This document shows positions 48,615 through 58,662 of a stretch of 64,000 nt of DNA, piece by piece; position 1 is the stretch's first letter, and each line of letters begins with the position of its first letter. This DNA comes from Synechococcus sp. 8F6 (lineage in GTDB: Bacteria; Cyanobacteriota; Cyanobacteriia; PCC-6307; Cyanobiaceae), in assembly GCF_002252665.1 (NCBI RefSeq), contig NZ_NQKZ01000007.1, positions 58,456 to 122,455 on the forward strand. Reading direction: 5' to 3'. Made by a program: the position numbers and the translations under genes. The notes below the pieces were generated by a model. That model ran no database searches and was not told where the DNA came from. It worked only from the letters and a program-made list of their open reading frames with translations.

Positions 48615-50525
48615 TCAGGGGGCTTTTTGGAAGCTCACCAACCGCCAGATGCCACCATCGCGGCCGAACACATAGCGGTTGCGCAGCGCGAGCTTGGTGG
48701 GCTCGCCTTGTGGGTCTCCCTTGGCGTTGAGCCGCTGGTCGGCATAGCGCAGGTTCACCGTGGCGGCGATCCGGTTGGCGCTCTGTTCATCGATCACCAC
48801 GGAGGTGATCGCGGTGCTGATGGTTTGGGTTTCGCCGCGGGCCTGATCGGCTGCGCGCTCAGCTTCAAGGCGAGACAGTTGAGTCGGACGGGCCAGCATC
48901 TCCAAGGGAATGCGGCTGTTCTTGCCAGCCAGGATGGAGGCCTTGGCATCGAGCCAGGCTTCCAGCAGCGCCTGAACCTGCTCTTCGCTGGGGGTCTCGG
49001 CGCGCAACGGCACAGTGGCGGGTGGAACTGGGGTCGGTGTGGGCTGCACGGGGATCGGGGTGCGGCCCGGGCCGGGGGCTGGGGGCCGTGGGCGCATCAC
49101 CGAGGCGAGGGCCACCAGCACCACGCCGGCCCCAACGGCCGCTGCCGTGGCCGTGCGGCGCGAGGGTCGCTCCAGCTGCGGCCAGCGCCAGTTGAAGCGC
49201 ATGGTCTCCAGCCAGGCTGCCGGGTTCCAGCCGTCACCATCCACGTCCCCGTCGTCGTTGTTGACCGGGGTCAACGGCTGGGTGGTGGTGTCCGCTGGGC
49301 TGCCGGCATCGACGGCCACGCCCCAGGGGAGGGTGCTGTCGGTGACGGCCGGAGCGGGCGGACGGTCGTGCTGCTCCACGTAGGTCTGCACATCGCGATC
49401 GGCGAAGTAGGCCTCCAGATCAGGATCGGCCTCAAGGTCGCGGTAGCCGGGCAACACATCGCGGGCCAGCCAGTCGCGGCAATAGGCACAGAGCTGGGCC
49501 AGGGGATCCGGGCTCTGCTGGTCGGCCCAGCGCTTCAAGTCCGGCGTGGCGCCCTGTTCAAAGGCGGCGCGGGCTTGCTCCACCTGGCCCAGCAGCAGGT
49601 GCTGGCAGGCCAGCAGCGGTTGCACACCCTCCTGGCCGCTGGCCTCGAGCCGTTGCCGGGCGGCGGCAATGCGTTCGGGTTTGCGTTGGGCAAAGCCGGA
49701 GGCGGTGAGGGCGGTGCTGGTCAGAAAATCGGCCGCGGCAGAGGTTGGCGCCCAGCGGCTGAACAGGTCCACCTGCTCCTGCACCGTCAGGAAGGCGCGG
49801 ATCTGCTTGAAGAAGGCCTGGAACTCCTCGGGGCCCATGCTGGGATCCCCGAAGCCTTCGAGTCCGCCGCGACGGGCCACCAGCGCCTCGAGCAGGGCCA
49901 GTCCCTCGGCCCGCTCCGCCTGGGCCGTGAGGTTGCGGCTGAGCAGGTCGAGCACGCGGTAGGGCCGCAGGTTGTCGAGCTCATCGCTGAGTTGCTGACG
50001 GATCGCTGGCAGTTGGCCCATCCGTTGCAGCAGCTGCTGGCCCCGCTGAAGGGTCTGGGCGGCGGCCTCATAGCACCGTTGCTGATGCAGATCGGCGGCG
50101 GCGGCCAGGCAGGCCAGGCCCGCCAGCAGGGTGAGGTCGGCCTCACGGGTGCTACCCAGCGCCGGTGCCTGGGGCGGCTGCAGAGCGCGGCAGGCGATTT
50201 CGAAACACTCAAAGGCCTGACCTGCCTCCAGCAGCAGCAGCAGACCTGCCACGTCCTTGCTGGTGGGCACATCCAGCGCCGGCATCACAGCCTGGCCGCT
50301 GCCCGCCAGGGCGGTGAGGTCGGATTCGTAGGCCTGACGCCGGCTCGCGTCGCTGAGCAGGTCGGCGCTGGCCCGCAGCAGCTCTTCGCGGGCCAGCAGG
50401 GTGTCCTGGGTGAAGCCCTGGTCGGGGGCGCGGTCGATGCGTTGCTGCAGGGTGTGGAGCAACGCCTGCAGGTCGGTGGTCGGGCTAACTCCGAGCAACC
50501 GGAAGTGATCGATCGGCAGTTCCAA
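48615..50525 (-). CDS. ftn2: Cell division protein Ftn2/ZipN (ARC6 homologue)
   Basis: The 636-residue protein has the ARC6/Ftn2 arrangement. There is an N-terminal J-like domain (MELPIDHFRLLGVSPTTDLQ, DASRRQAYESDL) and a long helical-repeat region. One transmembrane helix lies at about 440-465 (TATAAAVGAGVVLVALASVM), followed by a Pro-rich linker. The C-terminal DUF4101/IMS domain ends with LVSFQKAP (VQALLEAWLDAKASILAGKN). It tethers FtsZ to the membrane at midcell. It is divergent from pdhA. Confidence 0.92.
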   Translation of the reverse strand: MELPIDHFRLLGVSPTTDLQALLHTLQQRIDRAPDQGFTQDTLLAREELLRASADLLSDASRRQAYESDLTALAGSGQAVMPALDVPTSKDVAGLLLLLEAGQAFECFEIACRALQPPQAPALGSTREADLTLLAGLACLAAAADLHQQRCYEAAAQTLQRGQQLLQRMGQLPAIRQQLSDELDNLRPYRVLDLLSRNLTAQAERAEGLALLEALVARRGGLEGFGDPSMGPEEFQAFFKQIRAFLTVQEQVDLFSRWAPTSAAADFLTSTALTASGFAQRKPERIAAARQRLEASGQEGVQPLLACQHLLLGQVEQARAAFEQGATPDLKRWADQQSPDPLAQLCAYCRDWLARDVLPGYRDLEADPDLEAYFADRDVQTYVEQHDRPPAPAVTDSTLPWGVAVDAGSPADTTTQPLTPVNNDDGDVDGDGWNPAAWLETMRFNWRWPQLERPSRRTATAAAVGAGVVLVALASVMRPRPPAPGPGRTPIPVQPTPTPVPPATVPLRAETPSEEQVQALLEAWLDAKASILAGKNSRIPLEMLARPTQLSRLEAERAADQARGETQTISTAITSVVIDEQSANRIAATVNLRYADQRLNAKGDPQGEPTKLALRNRYVFGRDGGIWRLVSFQKAP

Positions 50526-50620
50526 TCCAGACCCGTCACTGACGGCCGACTCTAGGCAGGGTCAGCAGTTTTGCCAGAGATTGCCGGTCCCATTGAGATC
50601 GGACCTCGTAGAGTTGATTC

Positions 50621-51751
50621 ATGACGCAGGCAGACATGGGCCCTGACATCACGGCTGTTTCTGGAACGGCTGCTACCGGAGCACCGTCCTGTTCCGCCGA
50701 CGCCACCAGCCTGGTTGGTGCTCATGCCGAGCGTCTAGAGAACCTTTACCCCTCCACCCCGGCCACGGTGACGCGGGAGGAGGGCTTGATGCTCTACCGC
50801 GACATGACCCTGGGGCGGCGCTTCGAAGACAAGTGCGCCGAGATGTATTACCGGGGCAAGATGTTTGGCTTCGTGCACCTCTACAACGGCCAGGAGGCCG
50901 TGAGCACGGGCGTGATCAAGGCGATGAAGATGCAGCACGACTGGTTCTGCAGCACCTACCGCGATCACGTCCATGCCCTCAGCTGCGGCGTGCCGGCCCG
51001 CGAGGTGATGAGCGAGTTGTTCGGCAAGGAAACCGGCTGCAGCAAGGGTCGCGGCGGCTCGATGCACCTGTTCTCCAAGGAGCACCATCTGCTGGGCGGT
51101 TACGCCTTCATCGGGGAAGGCATCCCTGTGGCCCTCGGCGCCGCCTTCACCAGCCGCTACAAGCGCGACGCCCTGGGAGATGCCAGCAGTGATGCGGTCA
51201 CGGCGGCCTTCTTCGGCGATGGCACCTGCAACATCGGCCAGTTTTACGAGTGCCTCAACATGGCGGCCCTCTGGAAGCTGCCGATCCTGTTTGTGGTGGA
51301 GAACAACAAGTGGGCCATCGGCATGGACCACAACCGCGCCACCAGTGATCCGGAGATCTGGCGCAAGGCAGCTGCCTTCGGCATGGCCGGCGAAGAGGTG
51401 GATGGCATGGATGTGCTGGCGGTGCGCGGTGCTGCCCAGCGCGCCATTGAGCGGGCCCGGGCCGGTGAAGGCCCCACCGTGCTCGAGTGCCTCACCTACC
51501 GCTTCCGCGGCCACTCCCTGGCCGACCCCGACGAGCTGCGGGCCGAGGCGGAGAAGGAGTTCTGGGCGAAACGCGACCCGATCAAGGCCCTGGCCGCTCG
51601 CCTGATCGAGCAGGGCCTTGCCTCCGGCGAGGAGCTCAAGGCGATCGAAAAGGAGATCGACGCCGAGGTGGCCGATTGCGTGGAATTCGCCCTCGCCGCC
51701 CCCGAGCCCAAACCCGAGGAGCTCACCCGCTACATCTGGGCGGAAGATTGA
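50621..51751 (+). CDS. pdhA: Pyruvate dehydrogenase E1 component, alpha subunit
   Basis: The 376-residue thiamine-diphosphate subunit decarboxylates pyruvate in the PDH complex. It shows [60 protein letters not shown], the ThDP motif [20 protein letters not shown] (GDG...N) and [18 protein letters not shown]. The C-terminus ([15 protein letters not shown]) is also conserved. The first about 40 residues are not conserved, so a later start is possible. The beta subunit gene is not adjacent. Confidence 0.97.
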   Translation: MTQADMGPDITAVSGTAATGAPSCSADATSLVGAHAERLENLYPSTPATVTREEGLMLYRDMTLGRRFEDKCAEMYYRGKMFGFVHLYNGQEAVSTGVIKAMKMQHDWFCSTYRDHVHALSCGVPAREVMSELFGKETGCSKGRGGSMHLFSKEHHLLGGYAFIGEGIPVALGAAFTSRYKRDALGDASSDAVTAAFFGDGTCNIGQFYECLNMAALWKLPILFVVENNKWAIGMDHNRATSDPEIWRKAAAFGMAGEEVDGMDVLAVRGAAQRAIERARAGEGPTVLECLTYRFRGHSLADPDELRAEAEKEFWAKRDPIKALAARLIEQGLASGEELKAIEKEIDAEVADCVEFALAAPEPKPEELTRYIWAED

Positions 51752-51763
51752 GCGGAAGGCCGA

Positions 51764-52771
51764 TCAGATCCCGTGCAGACGGGCCTGCTCAGCGGCGGCC
51801 CTGAACACCAGGCTGTGGCGCTTCACCAACGGCTCCAAGGCGTCGTAACCGCCACCGATCACCGTGGCAACCGGGATACCGCGCCGTAGGCAGGCATCGA
51901 GCACCAGTCGGTCGCGGTTGATCAGGCCATCGCTACTGAGGCAGAGACGTCCCAGTCGATCGTCGCGGTGGGGATCCACTCCGGCGTTGTAGAGCACCAG
52001 TTGGGGGAGCTGCTGATCGAGCAGCTCGGGGATCAGATCTCCAATGGCGTGCAGGTAGTCGACATCCTCGAGGCCATCGGCGAGCGGCAGGTCGACGTTG
52101 CTGCGCTGTTTGCGCAGCGGGAAGTTGCTGGCGCAGTGGGCCGAAAAGGTGAACACCCGCGGCTCATCAGCAAAGATCGCCGCCGTGGCATCCCCCTGAT
52201 GCACGTCCAGGTCGATCACCATCAGCCGCTGCACCGCCCCCTCTGCCAGCAACACCTGGGCCGCCACGGCACAGTCGTTGAAGATGCAGAAGCCGCTGCC
52301 GTGATCCGGGAAGGCGTGATGGGTGCCGCCGGCGAGGTGGCAGGCCACCCCATGGCGCAAGGCCAGACGGGCGGTGAGCACCGTGCCGCCAACGGCCAGC
52401 CAGGTGCGCCGCACCAGCGGCAGGGTTGCGGGTAGACCGATGCGCCGCTGATCGGCGGCCGTGAGCGCGTTGCGGGCAAAGGCCTGGTGATAGGTGCGTT
52501 CATGCACCAGTTCCAGCCAGCGGCGCGGCGCGGGCAAGGGGGTGTGCAGTTGCTCAGGGCTGGCGAGCCCCTGCTGGTGCAGCAGCTGGTGCAGCAGCCG
52601 AAACTTCGCCATCGGGAAGCGATGGCTGCTGGGCAGCGGGGCCGAGTAGGCCGGGTGGTAGATCAGCGGCGGCCCCAGAGCCCTAGAGCGTGGTGGGCGT
52701 GCGGCGGGTGAGGTTGCGCAGCTTGCGCAGGGCCTTGAGCTCCACCTGGCGCACCCGTTCCCGTGACACAT
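51764..52771 (-). CDS. Histone deacetylase superfamily (acetoin utilisation/APAH-like) protein
   Basis: The conserved protein starts at about LIYHPAYSAPLPSSHRFPMA (near 52666) and shows HDAC motifs: HLAGGTHHAFPDHGSGFCIF (His-His active site), MVIDLDVHQGDATAAIF (zinc ligands D-x-H), FTFSAHCASNFP and YNAGVDPHRDDRLGRL (third ligand region). It is probably a zinc-dependent deacetylase or amidohydrolase acting on polyamines or other small amides. The only ATG upstream of the conserved start (52771) lies inside the sigma-factor gene; ATG 52612 would cut off conserved sequence. The true start is therefore unclear, perhaps a non-standard codon. Confidence 0.88.
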   Translation of the reverse strand: MCHGNGCARWSSRPCASCATSPAARPPRSRALGPPLIYHPAYSAPLPSSHRFPMAKFRLLHQLLHQQGLASPEQLHTPLPAPRRWLELVHERTYHQAFARNALTAADQRRIGLPATLPLVRRTWLAVGGTVLTARLALRHGVACHLAGGTHHAFPDHGSGFCIFNDCAVAAQVLLAEGAVQRLMVIDLDVHQGDATAAIFADEPRVFTFSAHCASNFPLRKQRSNVDLPLADGLEDVDYLHAIGDLIPELLDQQLPQLVLYNAGVDPHRDDRLGRLCLSSDGLINRDRLVLDACLRRGIPVATVIGGGYDALEPLVKRHSLVFRAAAEQARLHGI

Positions 52772-53609
52772 CCAGCTGGCGGCCGATTTCCGCCAGGGTG
52801 TGGCGCTCCTCGCCTTCCAGCCCGAAGCGCAGGTGCAACACCTGACGCTCCTGGTCGCTCAGGTGGCTCAACCAGCGTCCCAGCTGCTCATGGTGGATGA
52901 CCCGCTCCACCCGATCGAGGGGTTCCTCGTTGGAGGAGTCAGCGATCAGATCACCCAGGAAGCTGCGCCCCTCATCGCCGTTCACGGGCGCATCCAGGCT
53001 GGAGGTGGTGAGGGCCTGGCGCAGCAGGCCATCGAGCTCGTCGATGGGTATCGCCATGGCTTCGGCGATTTCCTGCCGGCTGGGCATGGCACCCAGTTTG
53101 TGGGCCAGATCCAGGCTCACCTTGCGGATGGCCGACAGCCGTTCGCTCAGGTGCACCGGCAGGCGGATCGTGCGCGACTGGCAGGCGATCGCCCGGGTCA
53201 TGCTCTGGCGAATCCACCAGAAGGCGTAGGTCGAAAATTTATAGCCCCGGGTTGGGTCAAATTTCTCAACGGCCCGCTCCAATCCCAGCGATCCTTCCTG
53301 GATCAGATCGAGGAGTTCGAGGCCTTTGCCTTGATACTTTTTGGCAACACTGACCACTAAACGCAAATTGGCCTTCATCATGCGCTGCTTGGAGCGCTTG
53401 CCGATGCGGAGCAGCTTCTTTTCCAGGTCGGTGTAGTCCCGCTCTCCTTCTTCCAGCAGGCGCATCATTGTCTGCACCTGGTTGCCGAGTTCGATCTCTT
53501 CGGCTGGTGTGAGCAGAGGTTCGCGACCGATCGTCGCCAGATACCAGGTGATCGGGTCGCTACTTCGTCGACGACTGCTTTCGCTAGCTCCTAGGGGAGA
53601 GGAGGTCAT
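52683..53609 (-). CDS. Group 2 RNA polymerase sigma factor (RpoD-like)
   Basis: The 308-residue sigma-70 protein lacks a long N-terminal region 1.1. It has region 1.2 (DPITWYLATIGREPLLTPAE), region 2 (NLRLVVSVAKKYQGKGLELL, DLIQEGSLGLERAVEKFDPT, GYKFSTYAFWWIRQSMTRAI), region 3 and region 4 (LRFGLEGEERHTLAEIGRQL, VSRERVRQVELKALRKLRNL). Its strong match in regions 2.4 and 4.2 implies recognition of standard -10/-35 promoters. Which of SigB-SigE types it is cannot be decided here. Its 3' end overlaps the open frame of the deacetylase gene. Confidence 0.95.
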   Translation of the reverse strand: MTSSPLGASESSRRRSSDPITWYLATIGREPLLTPAEEIELGNQVQTMMRLLEEGERDYTDLEKKLLRIGKRSKQRMMKANLRLVVSVAKKYQGKGLELLDLIQEGSLGLERAVEKFDPTRGYKFSTYAFWWIRQSMTRAIACQSRTIRLPVHLSERLSAIRKVSLDLAHKLGAMPSRQEIAEAMAIPIDELDGLLRQALTTSSLDAPVNGDEGRSFLGDLIADSSNEEPLDRVERVIHHEQLGRWLSHLSDQERQVLHLRFGLEGEERHTLAEIGRQLDVSRERVRQVELKALRKLRNLTRRTPTTL

Positions 53610-53750
53610 CGGAGAGCCTAGAGAGGAGAATGACTATCCAGGCAAATTCACTGTTTCGAGTGTGTTTTCAGCAACCCTTTAGCTTTCAATTGCAAAACAA
53701 CACAGAACCGTCCTGGGTTGGGGCGGCTGCGCTGCAACTTGGTGTGGTGA

Positions 53751-55388
53751 TCAACACAACTGGGCTAGCTTTTGCGCCACCTCCAGGGGGGTGGCGGCGC
53801 CCTGGTTGCTGGGTGCACGGAGTTGCAAGCCGGCCTGGGCGTGGGCCAGGGCCGCTGCAGCCAGCCAGGAGGCATCGGCGCCGCCTGTGGCGGCCATGGC
53901 CATCGCCCCCAGGCCTGCGGCGTGGCCCGCCAGCACATCGCCGAGGCCGGCCCTGGCACTGGTGGGATTGGCCTCCAGCAGTTGCCAGCGGCGGCCATCG
54001 GGGGCTGCCACCACACTGCGCGCCCCTTTAAGCAGCACGCAGGCGCCGCAGCTCCGGGCCGCCTGGGCGGCGGCCTCCAGGGCGGTACTGGTGGTGGTAG
54101 AGGTGGCGGCGAGCTCAGGAAACAACCGGGCGAATTCCGCCGGGTGCGGGGTGATCCAGGTGGGGCCCTGGCGCTGTTGCAGCCAGCTGATGGCGCTCAG
54201 GCCGAGGCCCTGGGCCACCGGCCCGGCCAGTCGGTTGAGTCCATCGGCATCGAGCACCAGCAGCCCGCTCCAGCCCAGCAGGCTGCGCCAGCAGTCGGCC
54301 TCGCTGAAGCTGGCCTCGGGGCTGCTCTGGCCCGCACAGGTGAGGGGCCCGATTCCTGGTCCGATCAGCAGGGCATTGAGCCGCTGCGGGTCGAGCTCGG
54401 TGAGTTGATCCAGCCGCAGGCTGCCGTGGTTGTGGCAGGCCAGGGTTTGGCTCACCACCACGTGGGGGTGCTGCTGCCAGAGACTGCTGGCCAGGGCCTC
54501 CGGTAGGGCCGCCTGCAGGCTGCCGCAGCCGCTGCTGGAGGCCCCTGCCAGCGCGAGGCTGGCCGCCCCCTGGTAGGCCTCGCTGCCCGCTACCACCAGC
54601 AGCCGGCCCCGCTGGTATTTGTTGGCGGCCGGACTGAGTGCGGGCCGGGGTCGGTCGGCCAGATCCCGCGCGGCCAGCCCCAGCGGCTGATCGCAGGGCA
54701 GGGTGTCCAGCAGGGATCGGGGCAAGCCCAGGTCGATCCATTCCAGCTGGCCCACGCTCGCCAGGGCCGCGTCCTGCACCAGGCCGGTCTTGACCAGCCC
54801 GATCGCGTAGGTGGTGAGGGCCAGGGCCGTGACCGGGCCGGTGGCCTGGCCGCTGTCGGCGCAGAGGCCTGTGGGCACATCCACCGCCACCAGGCCGCCG
54901 GGGCGTTGTTGCTGGCGAGCGTGCAGCAGGGGTTCGATCACTGGCCCGGGGGGACGCCGCTGGCCGATGCCCAGCAGAGCATCGATCCAGAGGGGGCTGG
55001 CGCCGGGATCGGGATTGTGGTCGAGCAGGGGAATGCCCAGCCAGTGGGCATGGCGGAGGTGCGCTTCGGTGAGCGGCCTGCGCCGCTCAAACGGGCTCCA
55101 GAGGGTGGTCGCGACCCCGGCCAGGTGCAGCTCCCGGGCGATCACCAGGCCATCGCCGCCGTTGTGGCCGGGCCCCACCAGCACCAGCGCGCCATCGCGC
55201 GCCAGCCGCTCGCCGTGCTGCTCCAGCAGCCGCCGCGTGACCGCCAGGGCAGCCTTTTCCATCAGGGCTTCCACCGGCAGGCCACTGGCGAACAGCTGCT
55301 CCTCCAGCGCCGCCATCTGGGCGCTGCTCACCAGCAGATGGCGGCCGTCCCGCGCGGGCCAGGCGGGCAATGCGGCTGGCTGCACCAA
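53751..55388 (-). CDS. nnrD: Bifunctional NAD(P)H-hydrate epimerase / ADP-dependent dehydratase
   Basis: The 545-residue protein repairs hydrated NAD(P)H. The N-terminal YjeF epimerase domain (about 15-225) has EALMEKAALAVTRRL, VLVGPGHNGGDGLVIARELH and WIDALLGIGQ. The C-terminal ribokinase-like dehydratase has GRLLVVAGSEAYQGAASLAL, LIGPGIGPLT, LVLDADGLNRLAG, WITPHPAEFARLFPE and ANPTSARAGLGDVLAGHAAG (here S-A-R-A-GLGDVL, the family GxGDxLxG motif). It is divergent from mnmA. Confidence 0.94.
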   Translation of the reverse strand: MVQPAALPAWPARDGRHLLVSSAQMAALEEQLFASGLPVEALMEKAALAVTRRLLEQHGERLARDGALVLVGPGHNGGDGLVIARELHLAGVATTLWSPFERRRPLTEAHLRHAHWLGIPLLDHNPDPGASPLWIDALLGIGQRRPPGPVIEPLLHARQQQRPGGLVAVDVPTGLCADSGQATGPVTALALTTYAIGLVKTGLVQDAALASVGQLEWIDLGLPRSLLDTLPCDQPLGLAARDLADRPRPALSPAANKYQRGRLLVVAGSEAYQGAASLALAGASSSGCGSLQAALPEALASSLWQQHPHVVVSQTLACHNHGSLRLDQLTELDPQRLNALLIGPGIGPLTCAGQSSPEASFSEADCWRSLLGWSGLLVLDADGLNRLAGPVAQGLGLSAISWLQQRQGPTWITPHPAEFARLFPELAATSTTTSTALEAAAQAARSCGACVLLKGARSVVAAPDGRRWQLLEANPTSARAGLGDVLAGHAAGLGAMAMAATGGADASWLAAAALAHAQAGLQLRAPSNQGAATPLEVAQKLAQLC

Positions 55389-55445
55389 CCCTGTTTCGGC
55401 AACTGGGTTTCATGATGGGAGCACTCCTGCCCGCTGTCTGCCCTG

Positions 55446-56636
55446 TTGTCCGTTTCCGTTGCCACCTCCACCAGCCCCGCAGCGCCGTCCACTCCGGCCG
55501 GTCTTGCGGCCCTGGAACGCCTGCGCGCCTGGCCTGGCGAGCATCGGGTGGCCGTGGGGCTGTCGGGCGGCGTCGATAGCTCCCTCACGGCGGCGCTGCT
55601 GGTGGAGGCGGGCTGGCAGGTGGAGGGGCTCACTCTCTGGCTGATGAGCGGCAAGGGGGCCTGCTGCGCCGAAGGCCTGGTGGATGCGGCCGGTATCTGT
55701 GAGCAGTTGGGGGTGCCCCACCACGTGGTGGATTTCCGCGCGCACTTCCAGGCCCAGATTGTCGATTTCCTGGTGGAGGGCTACGCGGCTGGGGTCACGC
55801 CGCTGCCCTGCTCCCGCTGCAACCGGGAGGTGAAGTTTGGGCCGATGCTGCAGTGGGCCGAGGCGGAGCGGGGCATCGGCCGCCTCGCCACCGGCCACTA
55901 CGCCCGGGTGCGCCACGGCGCGGTGAGCGACAACGGCCGCCACCAGTTGTTGCGGGGCCTGGATACCCAGAAGGATCAGAGCTACTTCCTCTACGACCTG
56001 CCCCAGGAGGCCCTGGGCCGTCTCGTGTTTCCCCTGGGTGAGCTGACCAAGGCCGACACCCGCCTGGAGGCGGAGCGCCATGGCCTGCGCACGGCCAAGA
56101 AGCCCGAAAGCCAGGACCTCTGCCTGGCGGATCACCACGGCTCAATGAAGGCCTTTCTGGATGCCTATTTGCCGCCGCGCCAGGGCCAGATCGTGCTCGC
56201 CGATGGCACGGTGGTCGGCGAACACGACGGCATCGAGCACTTCACGATTGGCCAGCGCAAGGGGCTAGGCGTGGCCTGGAGCGAGCCGCTGCATGTGGTG
56301 CGGCTCGATGGGGCGATGAACCAGGTGGTGGTGGCGCCCCGGCGCGAGGCGGCCCGCCCTGAAGCGGTGGTGGGCGCGGTGAACTGGGTGTCGGTGGCCC
56401 CGCCCGAGGAGCCGATCGTGGAGCCGCTTGAGGTGGCGGTGCAGGTGCGCTACCGCAGTGCGCCGGAGCCGGCCCGGCTCTTCCCCCTGCCCGCCACCGA
56501 GGCCGACCGGGCCGCTGGCCGGCCCCATCGGGTGCGGCTCGAGTTTGCAGACGCGCAGTTTTCGATCACGCCTGGACAGGCGGCGGTGTTTTACGACGGT
56601 GAGGTGCTGCTCGGTGGTGGGTTAATTCAGCGCTAA
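55446..56636 (+). CDS. mnmA: tRNA-specific 2-thiouridylase MnmA
   Basis: The 396-residue enzyme thiolates U34 of Glu, Gln and Lys tRNAs. It shows the PP-loop [16 protein letters not shown], the catalytic cysteines in [16 protein letters not shown] and [12 protein letters not shown], and [28 protein letters not shown] and the C-terminal barrel ([22 protein letters not shown]). Translation seems to begin at a TTG (55446). The first about 25 residues are not conserved. All catalytic residues are present. Confidence 0.96.
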   Translation: MSVSVATSTSPAAPSTPAGLAALERLRAWPGEHRVAVGLSGGVDSSLTAALLVEAGWQVEGLTLWLMSGKGACCAEGLVDAAGICEQLGVPHHVVDFRAHFQAQIVDFLVEGYAAGVTPLPCSRCNREVKFGPMLQWAEAERGIGRLATGHYARVRHGAVSDNGRHQLLRGLDTQKDQSYFLYDLPQEALGRLVFPLGELTKADTRLEAERHGLRTAKKPESQDLCLADHHGSMKAFLDAYLPPRQGQIVLADGTVVGEHDGIEHFTIGQRKGLGVAWSEPLHVVRLDGAMNQVVVAPRREAARPEAVVGAVNWVSVAPPEEPIVEPLEVAVQVRYRSAPEPARLFPLPATEADRAAGRPHRVRLEFADAQFSITPGQAAVFYDGEVLLGGGLIQR

Positions 56637-56770
56637 ATTCGGCGAGATCTGGGATTGAGCGGTGCCCCATCCACTCACTGGCCTCTTCCCATTCTTTTGT
56701 CCCCTTTTCAGATCAGACTTTCTGGGCTGCTTCAGATCTAGCCGCGCGTGGTCTCCTTGGGAGCTGGATT

Positions 56771-57583
56771 GTGAGCGGCTCGGTCCGGCTGAGTCCCGGG
56801 CTGTTGCGCCAGAGCCTGCGCATCACCGTGGTGATGTTTGTGACGGCGGCTATTGCGCTCTGGTGTGATCGCAGCGCCTACCTGTGGTATCCGCTCAATG
56901 CCGCCTTGATCGTTGTGGATGACAACGACGAGCTCACACTTCCGGCGGCCAGTGGCAGGATTATGGGCACGATCCTGGGGGCGTTGGTCACGTTTGTGGT
57001 GCACACCATCGCTTCCGGCTGGATGGCGGTGATGGTGAGCTCTTTGTTGTGCTTTCCGCTGCTGCGCTTGTTCGGATGGCAGGGCGGATTGTCCACCGCC
57101 GTAAATATCGTGGTGATGTTTCTGATGATTCCTAAGCCAACGGCTCTGAACTGGGAATTTGTGTTCAATCGCAGCCTCGACAGCCTGATCGGCATCATCG
57201 TTGCGGTGGGGGTGGCGTATCTGTTCTGGCCACGGAATCGCTTGGCAGAGCTGGATCGGCTTGATCTCGTCTTGGATCAGCAGATCCGCGCTGCGGTGGC
57301 TGGATCCGCCGCTGACCTCACCACTGGTTATCTCAATCTGGCTCGTGCCGTGGAGGTGGCGCAGCGCAGCCAGCAAGCTGCGCTGGTGCAGCGCAAGCGT
57401 TGGCGGCAGCGGCTACTTCTCTGGGAAACGTTGCTGCACCACGCCCTGGAATTGGATCGCCATCGCGCCATGGCCCAATCGGGCCTGCGTTCGCCGCTGC
57501 TGGAGGCCGCTATTGCCGATGAGCAGCAACGGGTGCAGCAGGCGCTGCGCAGCATGGCGTTGTGCCGGCAGGCATACCGATGA
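56771..57583 (+). CDS. FUSC family membrane protein, first half of a pair
   Basis: The 270-residue protein has about six hydrophobic helices (LRITVVMFVTAAIALWCDRS, GRIMGTILGALVTFVVHTIA, LDSLIGIIVAVGVAYLFWP) and a soluble helical C-terminal part. DNDELTLPAASGRIMGTILG matches the FUSC/ArAE loop. Translation starts at a GTG. It overlaps the next gene by 4 bp (ATGA). The region upstream (56637-56770) is AT-richer and should contain the promoter. Confidence 0.88.
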   Translation: MSGSVRLSPGLLRQSLRITVVMFVTAAIALWCDRSAYLWYPLNAALIVVDDNDELTLPAASGRIMGTILGALVTFVVHTIASGWMAVMVSSLLCFPLLRLFGWQGGLSTAVNIVVMFLMIPKPTALNWEFVFNRSLDSLIGIIVAVGVAYLFWPRNRLAELDRLDLVLDQQIRAAVAGSAADLTTGYLNLARAVEVAQRSQQAALVQRKRWRQRLLLWETLLHHALELDRHRAMAQSGLRSPLLEAAIADEQQRVQQALRSMALCRQAYR

Positions 57584-58662
57584 TCCATCGCGATGATCTT
57601 CGGCTGGCGGTTTGCGTTGGCCTTGCTGCAGGTCTGGGCAGCATCAGCACGGTGCCGGATGGCTACTACCTGCCGCTCACGCTGGCGGCGGTGATGGTGG
57701 GCAGTTACGGCAGTTCCTATGCGTTGGGGTTGCAGAGGGTGATTTGCACCCTGTTGGGGGGCTTGCTGTTGCTGGTTGCCCAGCCTGCTTTCACATCACT
57801 GCCTTTTCCGATCGGCCTGGCGCTGATGTTGGGGTTGATTCGCTTCGTGGGTGGTTGCCTTGGCTTGCAGGCCGGCTACAAGATCACCGGCATGGTGGTG
57901 GTGATGGGCTGGTTGATGCAGCCCACGGCGGTGGACATCTGGCTTGGTCTGAAGCTCAGCTGGACGGCCTTAGGTGTGGTGCTGGCCCTGTTGGGACTGC
58001 ATCTGTTCTGGCCGAGCACGGCGATCCGAGAACATCAGAGCTGCTTTGCTGACCTGCTGGATTTGCAACGGGAGGCCCTGGAGGAGCAGCGCCAGCTGCT
58101 GATCGATCCAGCTCGTAGTCGCCTCTCGCCTGCGTGCCGTAAGCAAGGGCATCGCGAGCTGATGCAGGCATTGATTCGATCGCGCGACAGCCGCGCTGCG
58201 GCCGTGATCGAGTTGGGAGCAAACCCCTACAGCCAGCCACAGCTCCACCTTTGGTCTGATCTGGAACGTTGCTGTGCAGGGGTGGCCGGTTGCCTCACGG
58301 CGCTGAGGGCCTTGCGTGAACCTCTTTCGGGTTCAGGGCTGCTGGCCAACGTGCAGCAGGCGGAAGCACAGTTGCTGGCTTGTTGTGCTCAGCAGATGGG
58401 TCTGTGGCGAAGCGCGCTCCAGAACGATCGGCCCGCCTTGCCCCCAGGAGCGAGTTCCGTTGATCTTCAGGCCGCCATTGAGTCCCTTCGGCTGGGGGAG
58501 TACGCCTTGCTTGCAGACATGGATCTCTCTCATGGCTTGGATCGATCGCAGCAGCGGCAAGTGGCTCGACGGCTCCTTCTTTGCTACCAGATCGGCTCGG
58601 TGGTGCGACGGATGCAGGTGCGATGGCTGGAGTTGATTCCCAGCCGGCAGCGTCACCAATAG
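57580..58662 (+). CDS. FUSC family membrane protein, second half of a pair
   Basis: The 360-residue protein begins with about six hydrophobic helices (LRLAVCVGLAAGLGSISTVP, LTLAAVMVGSYGSSYALGLQ, KITGMVVVMGWLMQPTAVDI, LSWTALGVVLALLGLHLFWP) and has a long soluble helical C-terminus. Its start ATG overlaps the previous FUSC stop. Full-length FUSC proteins have two membrane blocks in one chain; here two proteins may combine into one exporter. The last 10 bp overlap the ferredoxin gene on the other strand. Confidence 0.88.
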   Translation: MIHRDDLRLAVCVGLAAGLGSISTVPDGYYLPLTLAAVMVGSYGSSYALGLQRVICTLLGGLLLLVAQPAFTSLPFPIGLALMLGLIRFVGGCLGLQAGYKITGMVVVMGWLMQPTAVDIWLGLKLSWTALGVVLALLGLHLFWPSTAIREHQSCFADLLDLQREALEEQRQLLIDPARSRLSPACRKQGHRELMQALIRSRDSRAAAVIELGANPYSQPQLHLWSDLERCCAGVAGCLTALRALREPLSGSGLLANVQQAEAQLLACCAQQMGLWRSALQNDRPALPPGASSVDLQAAIESLRLGEYALLADMDLSHGLDRSQQRQVARRLLLCYQIGSVVRRMQVRWLELIPSRQRHQ

